Source of the DNA: Pseudomonadota bacterium
GTDB lineage: Bacteria > Pseudomonadota > Alphaproteobacteria > Rhizobiales > Tepidamorphaceae
NCBI GenBank assembly: GCA_023458595.1
Contig: JAEWYT010000015.1
Location: 1-35,606 of the forward strand
DNA: 35,606 nucleotides
Direction: 5' to 3'
In this document: positions 7,218 to 15,225 of the stretch, piece by piece
How positions within the stretch are numbered: position 1 is the stretch's first letter
Layout of the letters: each line of letters begins with the position of its first letter
Translations under genes and position numbers: made by a program
Notes under the pieces: model-generated
Seen by the model: only the letters and a program-made list of their open reading frames with translations
What the model was told of the DNA's origin: nothing
Databases searched by the model: none

Positions 7218-8594
7218 ATGGCCTCGATCGCCGACATCGCCCGCCCCGCGCTTGCCGGACGCAACGTCTGGCGGCGGTTCTGGCGCGGCGTGGCCAACTG
7301 GATGCCGAAGGGCCTGTTCGCCCGCTCGCTGCTCATCATCATCGCGCCGATCGTCATCCTGCAGGCCGTCGTCGCCTTCGTCTTCATGGAACGCCACTGG
7401 CAGCAGGTCACCGCGCGCCTGTCGGAGGCGGTCACCCAGGAAATCGCCGCCATCATCGACGTCTATCAGAGCTTCCCGCAGGACGCGGACAGCCAGACGC
7501 TCACGCGCATCGCCGCCGACGACTTCGGCCTGTCGATCTCCTTCCTGCCGCCGGACCCGCTGCCGCCGGCCGGGCCGAAGCCGTTCTTCTCGCTGCTCGA
7601 CCGCACGCTCAGCGAGGAGATCACCAAGCAGATCGCGCGCCCCTTCTGGATCGACACGGTCGGCAAGTCGAACCTCGTTGAGATCCGCATCAAGCTCGAC
7701 GACGCGGTGCTGCGCGTCTTCGCCCGCCGCAGCCAGGCCTACGCTTCCAACTCGCATATCTTCATCGTCTGGATGGTCGGCGCCTCGCTCGTCCTCCTCG
7801 CCGTCGCCGTCGCCTTCCTGCGCAACCAGATCCGGCCGATCCTGACGCTCGCGGAGGCCGCCGAGACCTTCGGCAAGGGCCGCGACGTCGAGGACTTCCG
7901 CCCGCGCGGAGCGCGCGAGGTCCGCAAGGCCGCCTACGCGTTCCTGGAGATGAAGCGGCGCATCGAGCGGCAGATGGAGCAGCGCACGACGATGCTCGCC
8001 GGCGTCAGCCACGATCTCCGAACCATCCTCACCCGCTTCAAGCTGGAGCTGGCGCTCCTCGGCGATTCGCCCGAGATCGAGATGATGACGGCCGATGTCG
8101 ACGAGATGCAGCGCATGCTCGAGGAATACATGGCCTTCGCACGCGGCGATTCCGGCGAGCAGTCCGAGCCGGTCGACATGCCCGCGCTGCTCGAGACGCT
8201 GAAGTCGGAGGCCGAGCGCTCGGGCCGCACGATCTCGGTGAGCTTCGCCGGCGACCCGATGGTCACCGTGAAGGCGCAGGCATTCAAGCGCTGTCTCGCC
8301 AATCTCCTGGACAACGCCTGCCGCTTCGGCGACGAGGTGAAGATCACGGGCGTGCGCGGCGACATGTGGCTGACCGTCATCGTCGACGACAGCGGTCCCG
8401 GCGTCCCGGAGGAACTGCGCGAGGCCGTGTTCAAGCCCTTCTACCGGGTCGACGACGCCCGCAACCAGGACCGCGGCGGAACGGGACTGGGGTTGGCCAT
8501 CGCCCGCGACGTGGTACGCAGCCACGGCGGCGACATCACCCTGTCCGACAGCCCGCTCGGAGGCTTGAGGGTGACGGTAAGGGTGCCCGTATAG
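7218..8594 (+). CDS. Sensor histidine kinase, EnvZ-like
   Basis: An inner-membrane sensor kinase of 458 residues. TM1 (about 33-57) and TM2 (about 181-201) enclose a periplasmic sensor of about 120 residues. A HAMP domain and the HisKA helix with H265 in GVSHDLRTILTRFKLEL follow. The ATPase domain shows the N box (CLANLLDNACRFG), G1 (VDDSGPGVP), F (VFKPFYRVDDAR) and G2 (GGTGLGLAIA). The layout is that of EnvZ. The frame is open upstream to 7098, but that part lies in the palindromic repeat and is arginine-rich, so the ATG at 7218 is chosen. It probably phosphorylates the preceding regulator; the signal is unknown. The next gene starts three bases after the stop. Confidence 0.92.
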   Translation: MASIADIARPALAGRNVWRRFWRGVANWMPKGLFARSLLIIIAPIVILQAVVAFVFMERHWQQVTARLSEAVTQEIAAIIDVYQSFPQDADSQTLTRIAADDFGLSISFLPPDPLPPAGPKPFFSLLDRTLSEEITKQIARPFWIDTVGKSNLVEIRIKLDDAVLRVFARRSQAYASNSHIFIVWMVGASLVLLAVAVAFLRNQIRPILTLAEAAETFGKGRDVEDFRPRGAREVRKAAYAFLEMKRRIERQMEQRTTMLAGVSHDLRTILTRFKLELALLGDSPEIEMMTADVDEMQRMLEEYMAFARGDSGEQSEPVDMPALLETLKSEAERSGRTISVSFAGDPMVTVKAQAFKRCLANLLDNACRFGDEVKITGVRGDMWLTVIVDDSGPGVPEELREAVFKPFYRVDDARNQDRGGTGLGLAIARDVVRSHGGDITLSDSPLGGLRVTVRVPV

Positions 8595-8597
8595 GCG

Positions 8598-9524
8598 ATG
8601 GCCGAGGCGGGGGCGACTGGGCTCGCGCGGCCCGACCGGACCGCTCAGGGGATCGGGCTGATCCTCGCCTCCGTCGCGGCGATGGCGCTTGCCGACGCAA
8701 CGGTGAAGCTCGTCAGCGCGAACCTGACTCTCTGGCAGATATTCGTCACGCGCTCGCTCGTCTCCGCGGTGGTCCTGACGGCGGTCGCCTTTGCGATCGG
8801 CCCCGGTCTGCGCGCACGGTCGCCGGCGTGGACGCTCGCGCGGAGCGCCCTGCTGGTGCTCTCCTGGATCGCGTTCTACGCCTCGCTGCCGGTGCTGAAG
8901 CTGTCGGTCGCGGCGGTCGCCGTCTACGCGAACCCGATCATCACGGCGCTGCTGTCGGCCATGCTGATCGGCGAGCCGGTGACCCGGCGCCAGTGGGCCG
9001 GCGTCTTCCTCGGATTTCTCGGCGTCGTAGCGATCCTGAAGCCCGGCACGGACGCCTTCTCCTGGTACACGATCCTGCCGCTCGCCGCCGGCGCGTTCTA
9101 CTCGCTCGCGGTCATCCTGACCCGCAGCAAGTGCCGGGACGAGGCGCCGCTCACCATGGCCCTCGCCCTGCACGTCCTGTTCGTCGCGACCGGCCTCGTC
9201 GCGACGGTCGCGCTGGCGGTCGCCGGTCTCGATGCCGCGGCGGTGGCGGCCTCCCCCTTCCTGCTTGGCAGCTGGGCGCCGATGGGGCTGACGGAATGGG
9301 GGCTGATGGCCTTCCTCGGGCTGTTGTCGGCCGCCTATTTCGCCGGCGTCGCGCGGGCCTACCAGATCGCCCCGCCGTCGGTCATCGCCACCTTCGACTA
9401 CGCCTATCTGGTCTCCGCCGCGGTCTGGGGCTTCGTCTTCTTCGCCGAGACGCCGAGCCTGCTCACCATCGGCGGCATGGTGCTGATCACGATCGCCGGC
9501 CTGCTCGTCGCAAGCCGGCGCTAG
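8598..9524 (+). CDS. DMT-superfamily transporter, EamA domains
   Basis: A 308-residue membrane protein with ten hydrophobic segments in two EamA repeats; the first starts at about residue 15 and the second at about 155. The start is clean, three bases after the kinase stop, so it is probably cotranscribed with petP/petR/kinase. Family members export amino acids, nucleosides or other small metabolites, and some act as exchangers. Nothing in the sequence identifies a substrate. Linkage to the two-component genes suggests coregulation but could be chance. It converges with the AraC gene, leaving only eight bases between the two stops. Confidence 0.88.
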   Translation: MAEAGATGLARPDRTAQGIGLILASVAAMALADATVKLVSANLTLWQIFVTRSLVSAVVLTAVAFAIGPGLRARSPAWTLARSALLVLSWIAFYASLPVLKLSVAAVAVYANPIITALLSAMLIGEPVTRRQWAGVFLGFLGVVAILKPGTDAFSWYTILPLAAGAFYSLAVILTRSKCRDEAPLTMALALHVLFVATGLVATVALAVAGLDAAAVAASPFLLGSWAPMGLTEWGLMAFLGLLSAAYFAGVARAYQIAPPSVIATFDYAYLVSAAVWGFVFFAETPSLLTIGGMVLITIAGLLVASRR

Positions 9525-9532
9525 CTGGAGCC

Positions 9533-10258
9533 TCAGAAATACCGCCCCGGCGTGACGCCGAACTCTCGGCGGAAGGCGTGGATGAACGCGCTGGTCGAGT
9601 CGTAGCCCGCTTCCAGCGCCACGGCCGTCACCGGCCCGCCCGCCGCCAGCCGCTCGATCGCGCCGAGCAGGCGCAGGCGCCTGCGCCAGGCGCCGAAGCT
9701 CAGGCCGGTTTCCAGGGCGAAACGGCGGGCGAAGCTGCGCCGCGCCATCCCCGCTTCCGCCGCCCACTCGTCGAGGCCGCGCCTGTCGGCCGCATCGTCC
9801 CTGAGCCGGACCGTGACGCGCGCGAGCCGGGCATCCGACGGCTCCGGCAGGTTGAGCGGCATCACCGGTCCCGCCTTCAGCTCCTCGATCAGCAGCGCCA
9901 GCAGATGCGGCCGCGTCCCCTCCGCGACCGGCCCCTCGACGAGCCGCACGATCAGTTCGCGCATCAGCGCGCTGACGCCGAGCACCGCGAAGCTCTCGAC
10001 GAACGGCAGCGGCACGCTGTCGGCGATGTAGACCGTGCGCATCGCGACATCCGTGCGGCAGCGGACCTCGTGCGGCTCGCGCGCGGGTATCCACAGCGCC
10101 CGGCCCGGCGGCACCACCCAGACGCCGCCGCGCGCATTGACGCGCATCGCCCCGCGCCGGGCGAACATCAGCTGGCAATAGTCGTGGGCATGCAGGCCGA
10201 TGAGGTGGCCGCGCGGATACTCGTTCGCCCAGGTCAGGATGTTCGGCAGATCAGACAT
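9533..10258 (-). CDS. AraC-family transcriptional regulator
   Basis: A 241-residue regulator with an N-terminal cupin-like sensor (HLIGLHAHDYCQLMFARRG near residues 18-36, and VVPPGRALWIPAREPHEV). The C-terminal AraC DNA-binding domain has two HTH units: LDEWAAEAGMARRSFARRF, then ALEAGYDSTSAFIHAFRREFG ahead of VTPGRYF. The HxHxYxQL-type motif is typical of metal- or metabolite-sensing cupins in this group. The ATG at 10258 is preferred to the upstream TTG at 10303, which would add residues unlike the family. It is divergent from an MFS exporter across 98 bp, so it most likely controls that transporter. Confidence 0.88.
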   Translation of the reverse strand: MSDLPNILTWANEYPRGHLIGLHAHDYCQLMFARRGAMRVNARGGVWVVPPGRALWIPAREPHEVRCRTDVAMRTVYIADSVPLPFVESFAVLGVSALMRELIVRLVEGPVAEGTRPHLLALLIEELKAGPVMPLNLPEPSDARLARVTVRLRDDAADRRGLDEWAAEAGMARRSFARRFALETGLSFGAWRRRLRLLGAIERLAAGGPVTAVALEAGYDSTSAFIHAFRREFGVTPGRYF

Positions 10259-10356
10259 TGGCACGAATTCGATACTATCGGACCTTATTGCGCAAGCGGG
10301 CAAGGCTCCGCGCTGCTAGACTGCGGCTGGAATTGCGGATTTCGCCGAGCGACCCG

Positions 10357-11538
10357 ATGCAACGCACCCTGCTCTACGTCAACGTCGCCCACTTCCTCGA
10401 CCACTATTTCCTGCTGATCTTCCCGACGGCGGTGCTGGCGATCCATCCCGCCTGGGGGATGAGCTACGGCGAGGCGCTGGCGCTCGGCACGCCCGGCTTC
10501 ATCGCCTTCGCGCTCGGCACGCCGATCGCCGGCTGGCTCGGCGACCGCTACGGCGGCAAGCCGCTGATGGTCGCCTTCTTCGTCGGCATCGGCCTCGCCT
10601 CGGTCGCCACCGGGCTGTCGACGGGACCAGTGAGCCTCGCCGCCGCGCTGACCGCGATCGGGGTCTTCGCCTCGATCTACCATCCGGTCGGCACGGCGAT
10701 GGTGGTGCGCCTTGCCGCGAAGACCGGCCGCGCGCTCGGCGTCAACGGCGTCTACGGCAATCTCGGCGTCGCCGCGGCGGCCGGCGCCACGGGCCTGCTC
10801 ACCGCGTATTTCGGCTGGCGGGCGGCCTTCATCCTGCCGGGCGTCGCGACCGTGGTTCTGGGTGCGGCATTCGCCGTGACGGCCGGGGCCGAGGGCGAGG
10901 GCGCCGGCGGCGCCGGCCAGCGCAACGTGGGGGTCACGCGCGCCGAACTCGTCCGCGTGCTCGCCGTCGTCTTCGTCGCCGGCCTCTTCGGCGGCATCGC
11001 CTTCAACGGCATCACCGTGGCGCTGCCCAAGGTGTTCGAGGAACGTCTCGGGGACGGCGCGGCGAATGTCGAGGCGGTCGGCGCCTACGCCTCGCTCGTC
11101 TTCGCGCTCGCCGCCTTCACGCAGATCCCCGTCGGCCGGCTGATCGACCGCATCGGCGGCAAGGCGATCATGTTCGTGCTGACGGGCCTGCAGGCGCTCC
11201 TGTTCGTCGCGCTCGCCCGCACGGCCGGACCGCTGTCGATCCTCGTCGCCGTGCCGCTGATGCTCGCCGTGTTCGGCGAGATTCCGGTCACCTCCTGGCT
11301 GGTCGGCCATTACGTCGCGCCGGCCTGGCGCTCGCGCGTCTACTCGATCCAGTACCTGCTGACGCTCGGCGTCAGTTCCGCCGTCGTGCCGCTGATCGCG
11401 GTGCTGCACGAGCGCACCGGCTCGTCGACGGCGCTCCTGATGGTGCTCGCCGGGTCGATGGCCGCGGTCTTCGCGATGTCGTGGCTGCTGCCGGGCAGCG
11501 GGCGGGAGCCGCGCACCGAGGCGCAACCCGCCGAGTAG
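10357..11538 (+). CDS. MFS transporter, fosmidomycin-resistance (Fsr)-like
   Basis: A 393-residue transporter with 12 predicted membrane segments. NVAHFLDHYFLLIFPTAVLAI at the start, SIYHPVGTAMVVRLA and GVYGNLGVAAAAG resemble the Fsr branch of the MFS, which exports fosmidomycin and related small molecules. Loop motif A is degenerate (GWLGDRYGGKPLM). The ATG at 10357 is chosen because the open sequence upstream is basic and lies in the divergent promoter region. The adjacent AraC gene suggests inducible export of one compound; the compound cannot be inferred. The gene ends seven bases before the stop of csaA, with which it converges. Confidence 0.85.
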   Translation: MQRTLLYVNVAHFLDHYFLLIFPTAVLAIHPAWGMSYGEALALGTPGFIAFALGTPIAGWLGDRYGGKPLMVAFFVGIGLASVATGLSTGPVSLAAALTAIGVFASIYHPVGTAMVVRLAAKTGRALGVNGVYGNLGVAAAAGATGLLTAYFGWRAAFILPGVATVVLGAAFAVTAGAEGEGAGGAGQRNVGVTRAELVRVLAVVFVAGLFGGIAFNGITVALPKVFEERLGDGAANVEAVGAYASLVFALAAFTQIPVGRLIDRIGGKAIMFVLTGLQALLFVALARTAGPLSILVAVPLMLAVFGEIPVTSWLVGHYVAPAWRSRVYSIQYLLTLGVSSAVVPLIAVLHERTGSSTALLMVLAGSMAAVFAMSWLLPGSGREPRTEAQPAE

Positions 11539-11545
11539 TGCCGCT

Positions 11546-11896
11546 TCAGTAGAGCCGCCCGCCGTTCGGCACCAGCCGTTCGGGCTGGATCAGCACGACT
11601 TCGCCGTCCACATCGGGAAATCCGAGGGTGAGCACCTCCGACATAAACTTGCCGATCTGGCGCGGCGGGAAGTTGACGACGGCGGCGACCTGCGCGCCGA
11701 GGACGCTCTCCGGCGTGTAGTGCCTGGTGATCTGTGCCGAGGTCTTCTTCGTTCCGATCTCCGGCCCGAAGTCGATCCACAGCTTGATCGCGGGTTTCCG
11801 CGCCTCCGGGAACGGCTCGGCCCTGACGATCGTGCCGACGCGGACGTCGACCTTCAGGAAGTCGTCGAACGATATCGGATCTGCGGGCTCGGTCAT
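11546..11896 (-). CDS. csaA: tRNA-binding domain protein, CsaA family
   Basis: A 116-residue single OB-fold protein of the EMAP-II/CsaA type. It shows DVRVGTIVRAEPFPEARKPAIKL and the C-terminal LGFPDVDGEVVLIQPERLVPNGGRLY, both characteristic. CsaA proteins form dimers, bind tRNA and have been reported to have chaperone-like activity in Bacillus. Two ATGs are possible (11902 and 11896). GGAGG lies only two bases before the first but eight before the second, so 11896 is chosen. It shares its 3' end region with the MFS gene and lies downstream of the TetR gene on the same strand. Confidence 0.9.
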   Translation of the reverse strand: MTEPADPISFDDFLKVDVRVGTIVRAEPFPEARKPAIKLWIDFGPEIGTKKTSAQITRHYTPESVLGAQVAAVVNFPPRQIGKFMSEVLTLGFPDVDGEVVLIQPERLVPNGGRLY

Positions 11897-11949
11897 GGTC
11901 ATGGCCTCCGGGCCCGGCGCCTAGCACGGGGCACACGGCGAGGGCAAGG

Positions 11950-12648
11950 TCAGATGCCGGCGCCGCCCTCCTCGTCCTCGTCCGGCTCGGGGTCGTAGCG
12001 GCGCCTGCGCCGCCCGCGCCGCACCCTGTCGAGCGCGTCGGTGAAACGCGCCAGCCCCTCGAGCCGGCGCATCCAGCGCCCGCCCTCGGTGAGGCGCCGG
12101 TCGAGCTCGACCATGGTGCGGGCCATGCCCGGGTCGTCGTCCTTGAGCCAGACGCGCAGCGTCCGCCCGAACACCACGGCGAGCCCCTGCGCGCCGATCG
12201 TGCCGAGCCGACCGGCCGTATCGATGCCGGCAGCCTCCAGCATCCACACCATCGAGCGCACGGCCGCCGGGTTCATGGCGATCAGGTCGCCCGGCCGCCG
12301 CCCGAGGCTTCCGGCGATCGATCGCACCGCGTCCTTGTAGGGGGCAAGCGCGTCGAAGCGGCTCATCAGCACGTCGAACAGCCGCTCGCGCGGCGGCTCG
12401 TCGGCAATCTCCGGATCGAGCGCGTCGAGCACCGCCCGGTCGATGCGGCGGGTGAAGGCGGCGAGGATGTCGACCTTGCCGTCGAAGGCTGCGCGCAGCT
12501 CCGACAGCGTGACGCCGGCGCGTGCGGCGATATCGGTGAGGCGCACCTCGTCCCACGGCTGCTCGGCAGCGAGCGCCAGCGCGGCGTCGACGATATCGTC
12601 GGGCGTGACCGGTTCCGGCGCTTTGGTCTTAGTGGTCTTGCGGGCCAT
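11950..12648 (-). CDS. TetR-family transcriptional regulator
   Basis: A 232-residue protein with an N-terminal TetR helix-turn-helix (about residues 17-60: DIVDAALALAAEQPW, then LTDIAARAGVTLSELRAAF). A helical ligand-binding or dimerisation domain follows. The C-terminus is a highly charged tail (RRGRRRRRYDPEPDEDEEGG). GGAGG sits six bases before the ATG at 12648. The long helical domain resembles TetR-like proteins of alphaproteobacteria that are sometimes grouped near COQ9, but I cannot confirm that link. It lies 237 bp downstream of proC on the same strand, with a palindromic repeat between, and 53 bp upstream of csaA. Its target is unknown. Confidence 0.82.
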   Translation of the reverse strand: MARKTTKTKAPEPVTPDDIVDAALALAAEQPWDEVRLTDIAARAGVTLSELRAAFDGKVDILAAFTRRIDRAVLDALDPEIADEPPRERLFDVLMSRFDALAPYKDAVRSIAGSLGRRPGDLIAMNPAAVRSMVWMLEAAGIDTAGRLGTIGAQGLAVVFGRTLRVWLKDDDPGMARTMVELDRRLTEGGRWMRRLEGLARFTDALDRVRRGRRRRRYDPEPDEDEEGGAGI

Positions 12649-12711
12649 CTCGAACCTCCGCCCCGCAGGATAGGCCAAGCCGGCGCACGCGCAAGGCGGC
12701 GAAGGCGCGCG

Positions 12712-12841
12712 CTCCTCCCTCCTTCGTCATACCGGCCGAAACGTAGCGGAGAGCCGGGATCGGTCCCGCCGCAGCCTTCGAAGCAAGCCCGGTCCCCGAT
12801 AGCCGCTTCGCGACTTCCGGGACGACGAAGGAGAGGGAGGG
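12712..12841. repeat. Palindromic interspersed repeat between proC and the TetR gene
   Basis: The left arm contains TCCTTCGTCATACCGGCCG and GAGCCGGGATCGG. The right arm, read on the other strand, contains TCCTTCGTCGTCCCGG, then CGAAGCGGCTATCGGGG and ACCGG. The arms are clearly inverted copies around a core near 12764-12785. CGTCAT-CCGG...CGGGATC-GG elements are a common repeat class in Hyphomicrobiales intergenic DNA. It accounts for most of the 237-bp gap. Confidence 0.7.
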
Positions 12842-12885
12842 ATGGGGACGACGAAAAACGGGTGGCGTGAACGGCCGCGAGCGGC

Positions 12886-13704
12886 CTACCCCGCGAGTTC
12901 CTTGCCGCGCTTCGTCGCCGCGGCGACGGCGGCCGTCATCAGCGCGGGCAGGCCGCCCTCGCCCATCAGAACCTTGAGCGCCGCCTCGGTGGTGCCGCCC
13001 GGCGATGTGACGTTCTTCCTGAGCGTCGCGGGATCGAGATCGGAGCGGTGCAGCAGTTCGCCGGCGCCGGAGACGGTCGCCCGGGCGAGCTGCGCCGCGA
13101 GGTCGGCGGGAAGCCCGGCGGCGACGCCGGCCTCCGCCATGCACTCGGCGAGCAGGAACACGTAGGCCGGTCCGGAGCCCGACACCGCCGTCACCGCGTC
13201 CATCAGCGCCTCGTCCTCGATCCAGGCGACCTCGCCGCCGGCTTCCAGAAGCGCGCTTGCGGCATCGCGCTGGGAGGCGCTGACGTCGCCGGTCGCGACG
13301 CATACGGTGATGCCCCGGCCGATCGCGGCGGGCGTGTTGGGGATCGTGCGAATTACCGGCTGGCCGGCGGGGAAATGCCGCGACAGGTTGGCGATGGTCT
13401 TGCCCGCCGCGACGGAGACGATCGCGGCGGTAGAGGGAATGCGCGGAGCGACCTGCGCGAGCACCGCGTCCATCACCTGCGGCTTGACCGCGAGGACGGC
13501 GATCTGCGGCGGCGTGGTGACGCCTCCCGGATTGAGGTGGAAGCCGCGGTCGCTCGCAAGCGCGGAGAGTTCGGCGGAGGGAGCGGGATCGAGCACCGTC
13601 AGGCCGGCGGGCGGCAGCCCCCGCTTCAGCCAGCCCTCCAGCATCGCCCCGCCCATCTTCCCGGCCCCGACGAGTAGGACCGGGCCGAAGGTCTCGAGGC
13701 TCAC
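12886..13704 (-). CDS. proC: Pyrroline-5-carboxylate reductase
   Basis: Reduces 1-pyrroline-5-carboxylate to proline with NAD(P)H, the last step of proline synthesis. The protein has 272 residues, usual for the family. The Rossmann motif VLLVGAGKMGGAMLEGW is at the N-terminus. AVKPQVMDAVL, the signature SGSGPAYVFLLAECMAEAG and VTSPGGTTEAAL in the dimerisation domain follow. The start is a GTG at 13704 whose last two bases begin the TGA stop of ybjN (GTGA overlap), so the two are translationally coupled. Longer in-frame extensions upstream run antisense-like through ybjN and are not coding. Confidence 0.94.
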   Translation of the reverse strand: MSLETFGPVLLVGAGKMGGAMLEGWLKRGLPPAGLTVLDPAPSAELSALASDRGFHLNPGGVTTPPQIAVLAVKPQVMDAVLAQVAPRIPSTAAIVSVAAGKTIANLSRHFPAGQPVIRTIPNTPAAIGRGITVCVATGDVSASQRDAASALLEAGGEVAWIEDEALMDAVTAVSGSGPAYVFLLAECMAEAGVAAGLPADLAAQLARATVSGAGELLHRSDLDPATLRKNVTSPGGTTEAALKVLMGEGGLPALMTAAVAAATKRGKELAG

Positions 13705-14201
13705 GCCTGCCCCGCCGTTTCGAACAGGGCGGACTCGATCGCCTCGCCGGCGGTCTTCCCCGCCCAGACGACGAACTGGTAGGCCTGGAAGTAGCGCTCG
13801 CAGGTGTCGACGGCGGCATCGAGCAGCGCCTCGCACTGGCGCGGGCTCGTCTCGGTGCCGGCGAGCGGCAGCGCATGACGGAAGATCACGACGCCCTCGG
13901 CCGCCCACAGGTCGAAGTGGCCGATCCAGAGCTGCTCGTTGATGCGCGCCATCAGGTCCATCACCTCGCGCCGGCGCGCGTCGGGGACCTTCAGGTCGAA
14001 CGCGCAGGCCAGATGCAGCGCCTCGAGGTCGTCCATCCAGGTGAACGAGATGTGGTAGTCCGTCCAGTTGCCGGTAACCGAGATGGTGATTTCGTGATCG
14101 CCCGAGCGATCGAAGGACCAGTCGTTGAGCGCCGCGATCTGTTCGATGGTGTCGACGGGGTTGATCAGGCGTTCGGTGCCGAAATCGACGACGAGTGTCA
14201 T
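13701..14201 (-). CDS. YbjN domain-containing protein
   Basis: A 166-residue cytosolic protein of the YbjN family (type III secretion chaperone-like fold). It contains TERLINPVDTIEQIAALNDWSF, ITISVTGNWTDYHISFTWMDD and a C-terminal CERYFQAYQFVVWAGKTAGEA. Family members are widespread in alphaproteobacteria, usually directly upstream of proC as here, but their molecular role is not established; E. coli YbjN affects motility and stress responses. The frame is open to 14303, but the ATG at 14201 begins the conserved part. The stop overlaps the proC start by four bases. Confidence 0.88.
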   Translation of the reverse strand: MTLVVDFGTERLINPVDTIEQIAALNDWSFDRSGDHEITISVTGNWTDYHISFTWMDDLEALHLACAFDLKVPDARRREVMDLMARINEQLWIGHFDLWAAEGVVIFRHALPLAGTETSPRQCEALLDAAVDTCERYFQAYQFVVWAGKTAGEAIESALFETAGQA

Positions 14202-14270
14202 GGCCTGTCCTCTCGGTCGTTGGGCGTGGGAGGTAGATCCGGGCCGGCGCAAACCGGTCCCGGGAGAATG

Positions 14271-14294
14271 AAAACGGGCCGGCGGGAGCCGGCC
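14271..14294 (-). terminator. Intrinsic terminator downstream of ubiK
   Basis: A perfect 7-bp stem GGCCGGC/GCCGGCC (14277-14283 with 14288-14294) with a four-base loop. On the minus strand it is followed by CGTTTT from 14275 to 14271. It lies 218 bp past the ubiK stop and 70 bp before the ybjN start, so it could end ubiK transcripts or attenuate entry into ybjN-proC. Confidence 0.6.
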
Positions 14295-14429
14295 TCCTGA
14301 CAAGGCGATGGGGCGTGATCCGGGGCCACTTCCCGTCGGGCGTATCGTCGCGGCGCAGAGGCGAATCGCGGCATGGGGCCAATATATCGTGGCCGGAACA
14401 GGGTCGGCTACATGTTATGGATGTTTTCC

Positions 14430-14446
14430 GTTAACGCTCTGTTAAC
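14430..14446. promoter_or_regulatory. Candidate CtrA box (TTAAC-N6-TTAAC)
   Basis: GTTAACGCTCTGTTAAC contains TTAA-N7-TTAA and fits the TTAAC-N6-TTAAC full site of the alphaproteobacterial cell-cycle regulator CtrA. TTAA is rare in this G+C-rich window, which makes the pair stand out. It lies between the ubiK stop (14512) and the ybjN start (14201), in an A+T-richer patch. Binding is inference. Confidence 0.5.
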
Positions 14447-14511
14447 GATGCCGTCGCCGCTCCGTCACGGAGCCCGGCGAGCCCGCCCGGGCCCTGCGAT
14501 TCCGCGCCGAT

Positions 14512-14835
14512 CTACTTCTTCGTGGATGCGCTCCTTCGGGCCGCGGGCTTCGCCCTCGTGGATTTCCGGGCCGGCTCCGGAGGCTCGATTCCCGCCGCCT
14601 TCTCCAGCGCGGCGACGCGGGCCTTCAGCGCCTCGTTCTCCTCGCGCGCCCTGGCCGCCATCGCCTTGACGGCCTCGAATTCCTCGCGCTGCACGACGTC
14701 GAGATCGCGCAGCACCTTCTCCGCCTGTGTGCGTACGGCGGTCTCCACTTCCGTGCGCACGCCCTTGGCTACGCCGGCGGCGTCGGTCATGAAGCGGGCG
14801 AACTCGTCGAGAATGCGGTTGCTGGTCTGCGGCAT
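14512..14835 (-). CDS. ubiK: Ubiquinone biosynthesis accessory factor UbiK-like (BMFP family)
   Basis: A 107-residue protein with an amphipathic N-terminal helix (NRILDEFARFMTDAAGVAKGV). A long coiled coil (about 45-80: EEFEAVKAMAARAREENEAL, then KARVAALEKAAG) and a basic tail of Lys, Arg, Ala and Ser follow. This is the BMFP/YqiC layout. In enterobacteria UbiK trimerises, binds membranes and works with UbiJ in aerobic ubiquinone synthesis. The ATG at 14835 is preferred over 14892 because family proteins begin MxxxNRILDEFA. It is transcribed on the minus strand after the cold-shock gene, but a strong hairpin at 14958-14981 separates the two. Confidence 0.85.
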   Translation of the reverse strand: MPQTSNRILDEFARFMTDAAGVAKGVRTEVETAVRTQAEKVLRDLDVVQREEFEAVKAMAARAREENEALKARVAALEKAAGIEPPEPARKSTRAKPAARRSASTKK

Positions 14836-14957
14836 GCTGGTCCCGGACGCTTTCTGCGGCCGGCTCCCTGTTGTCGATTCGGCTACAGACAATGGGCATG
14901 GCGGCCCGCGAGTTCAAGGCGACCAGCTGTCGCTCGGGGTATCGCCTGAAATGCGAA

Positions 14958-14981
14958 CGCCGCCGGATCGCTCCGGCGGCG
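14958..14981 (-). terminator. Intrinsic terminator of the cold-shock gene
   Basis: A perfect 10-bp stem CGCCGCCGGA/TCCGGCGGCG with a four-base loop (TCGC), 32 bp past the stop of the cold-shock gene. On the minus strand it is followed by a modestly T-rich stretch (TTCGCATTTC). Stem strength and position support termination even though the T-tract is broken. Confidence 0.7.
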
Positions 14982-15012
14982 CTGCGTCTGTCCGTTCGAT
15001 CGCCCGTGGCGA

Positions 15013-15225
15013 TCAGGCCAGCTGGATGCCGACCGCCTGGGGGCCGCGACCGCGACGATCTTCCTCGATTTCGAATGTCACCTTGGTGCCTTCGTCGAGG
15101 GCCGGCAGGCCGGAACGCTCGAGCGCGGTGATGTGCACGAACACATCCTTGCCGCCCGATTCCGGCGTGATGAAGCCGAAGCCTCGCGAGTGATTGAAGA
15201 ACTTCACGGTGCCGTTTTGGCGCAT
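15013..15225 (-). CDS. Cold-shock domain protein, CspA family
   Basis: A 70-residue single cold-shock domain, the standard size. Both RNA-binding motifs are present: RNP1-type GFGFITPE (about residues 15-22) and RNP2-type DVFVHITALE (about 27-36), after the usual GTVKFFN strand. Such proteins bind single-stranded RNA and DNA and melt mRNA structure. AGGAG lies nine bases before the ATG. The leader up to the next gene is long, as is common for csp genes, but I cannot identify a thermosensor fold. A strong terminator follows, so it is probably monocistronic. Confidence 0.95.
   Translation of the reverse strand: MRQNGTVKFFNHSRGFGFITPESGGKDVFVHITALERSGLPALDEGTKVTFEIEEDRRGRGPQAVGIQLA

Noticed and set aside
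7005..10178. A 1057-residue minus-strand open frame opposite the kinase and EamA genes
   Set aside because: The same shadow effect: charged low-complexity translation and no motif, over genes with clear domains.
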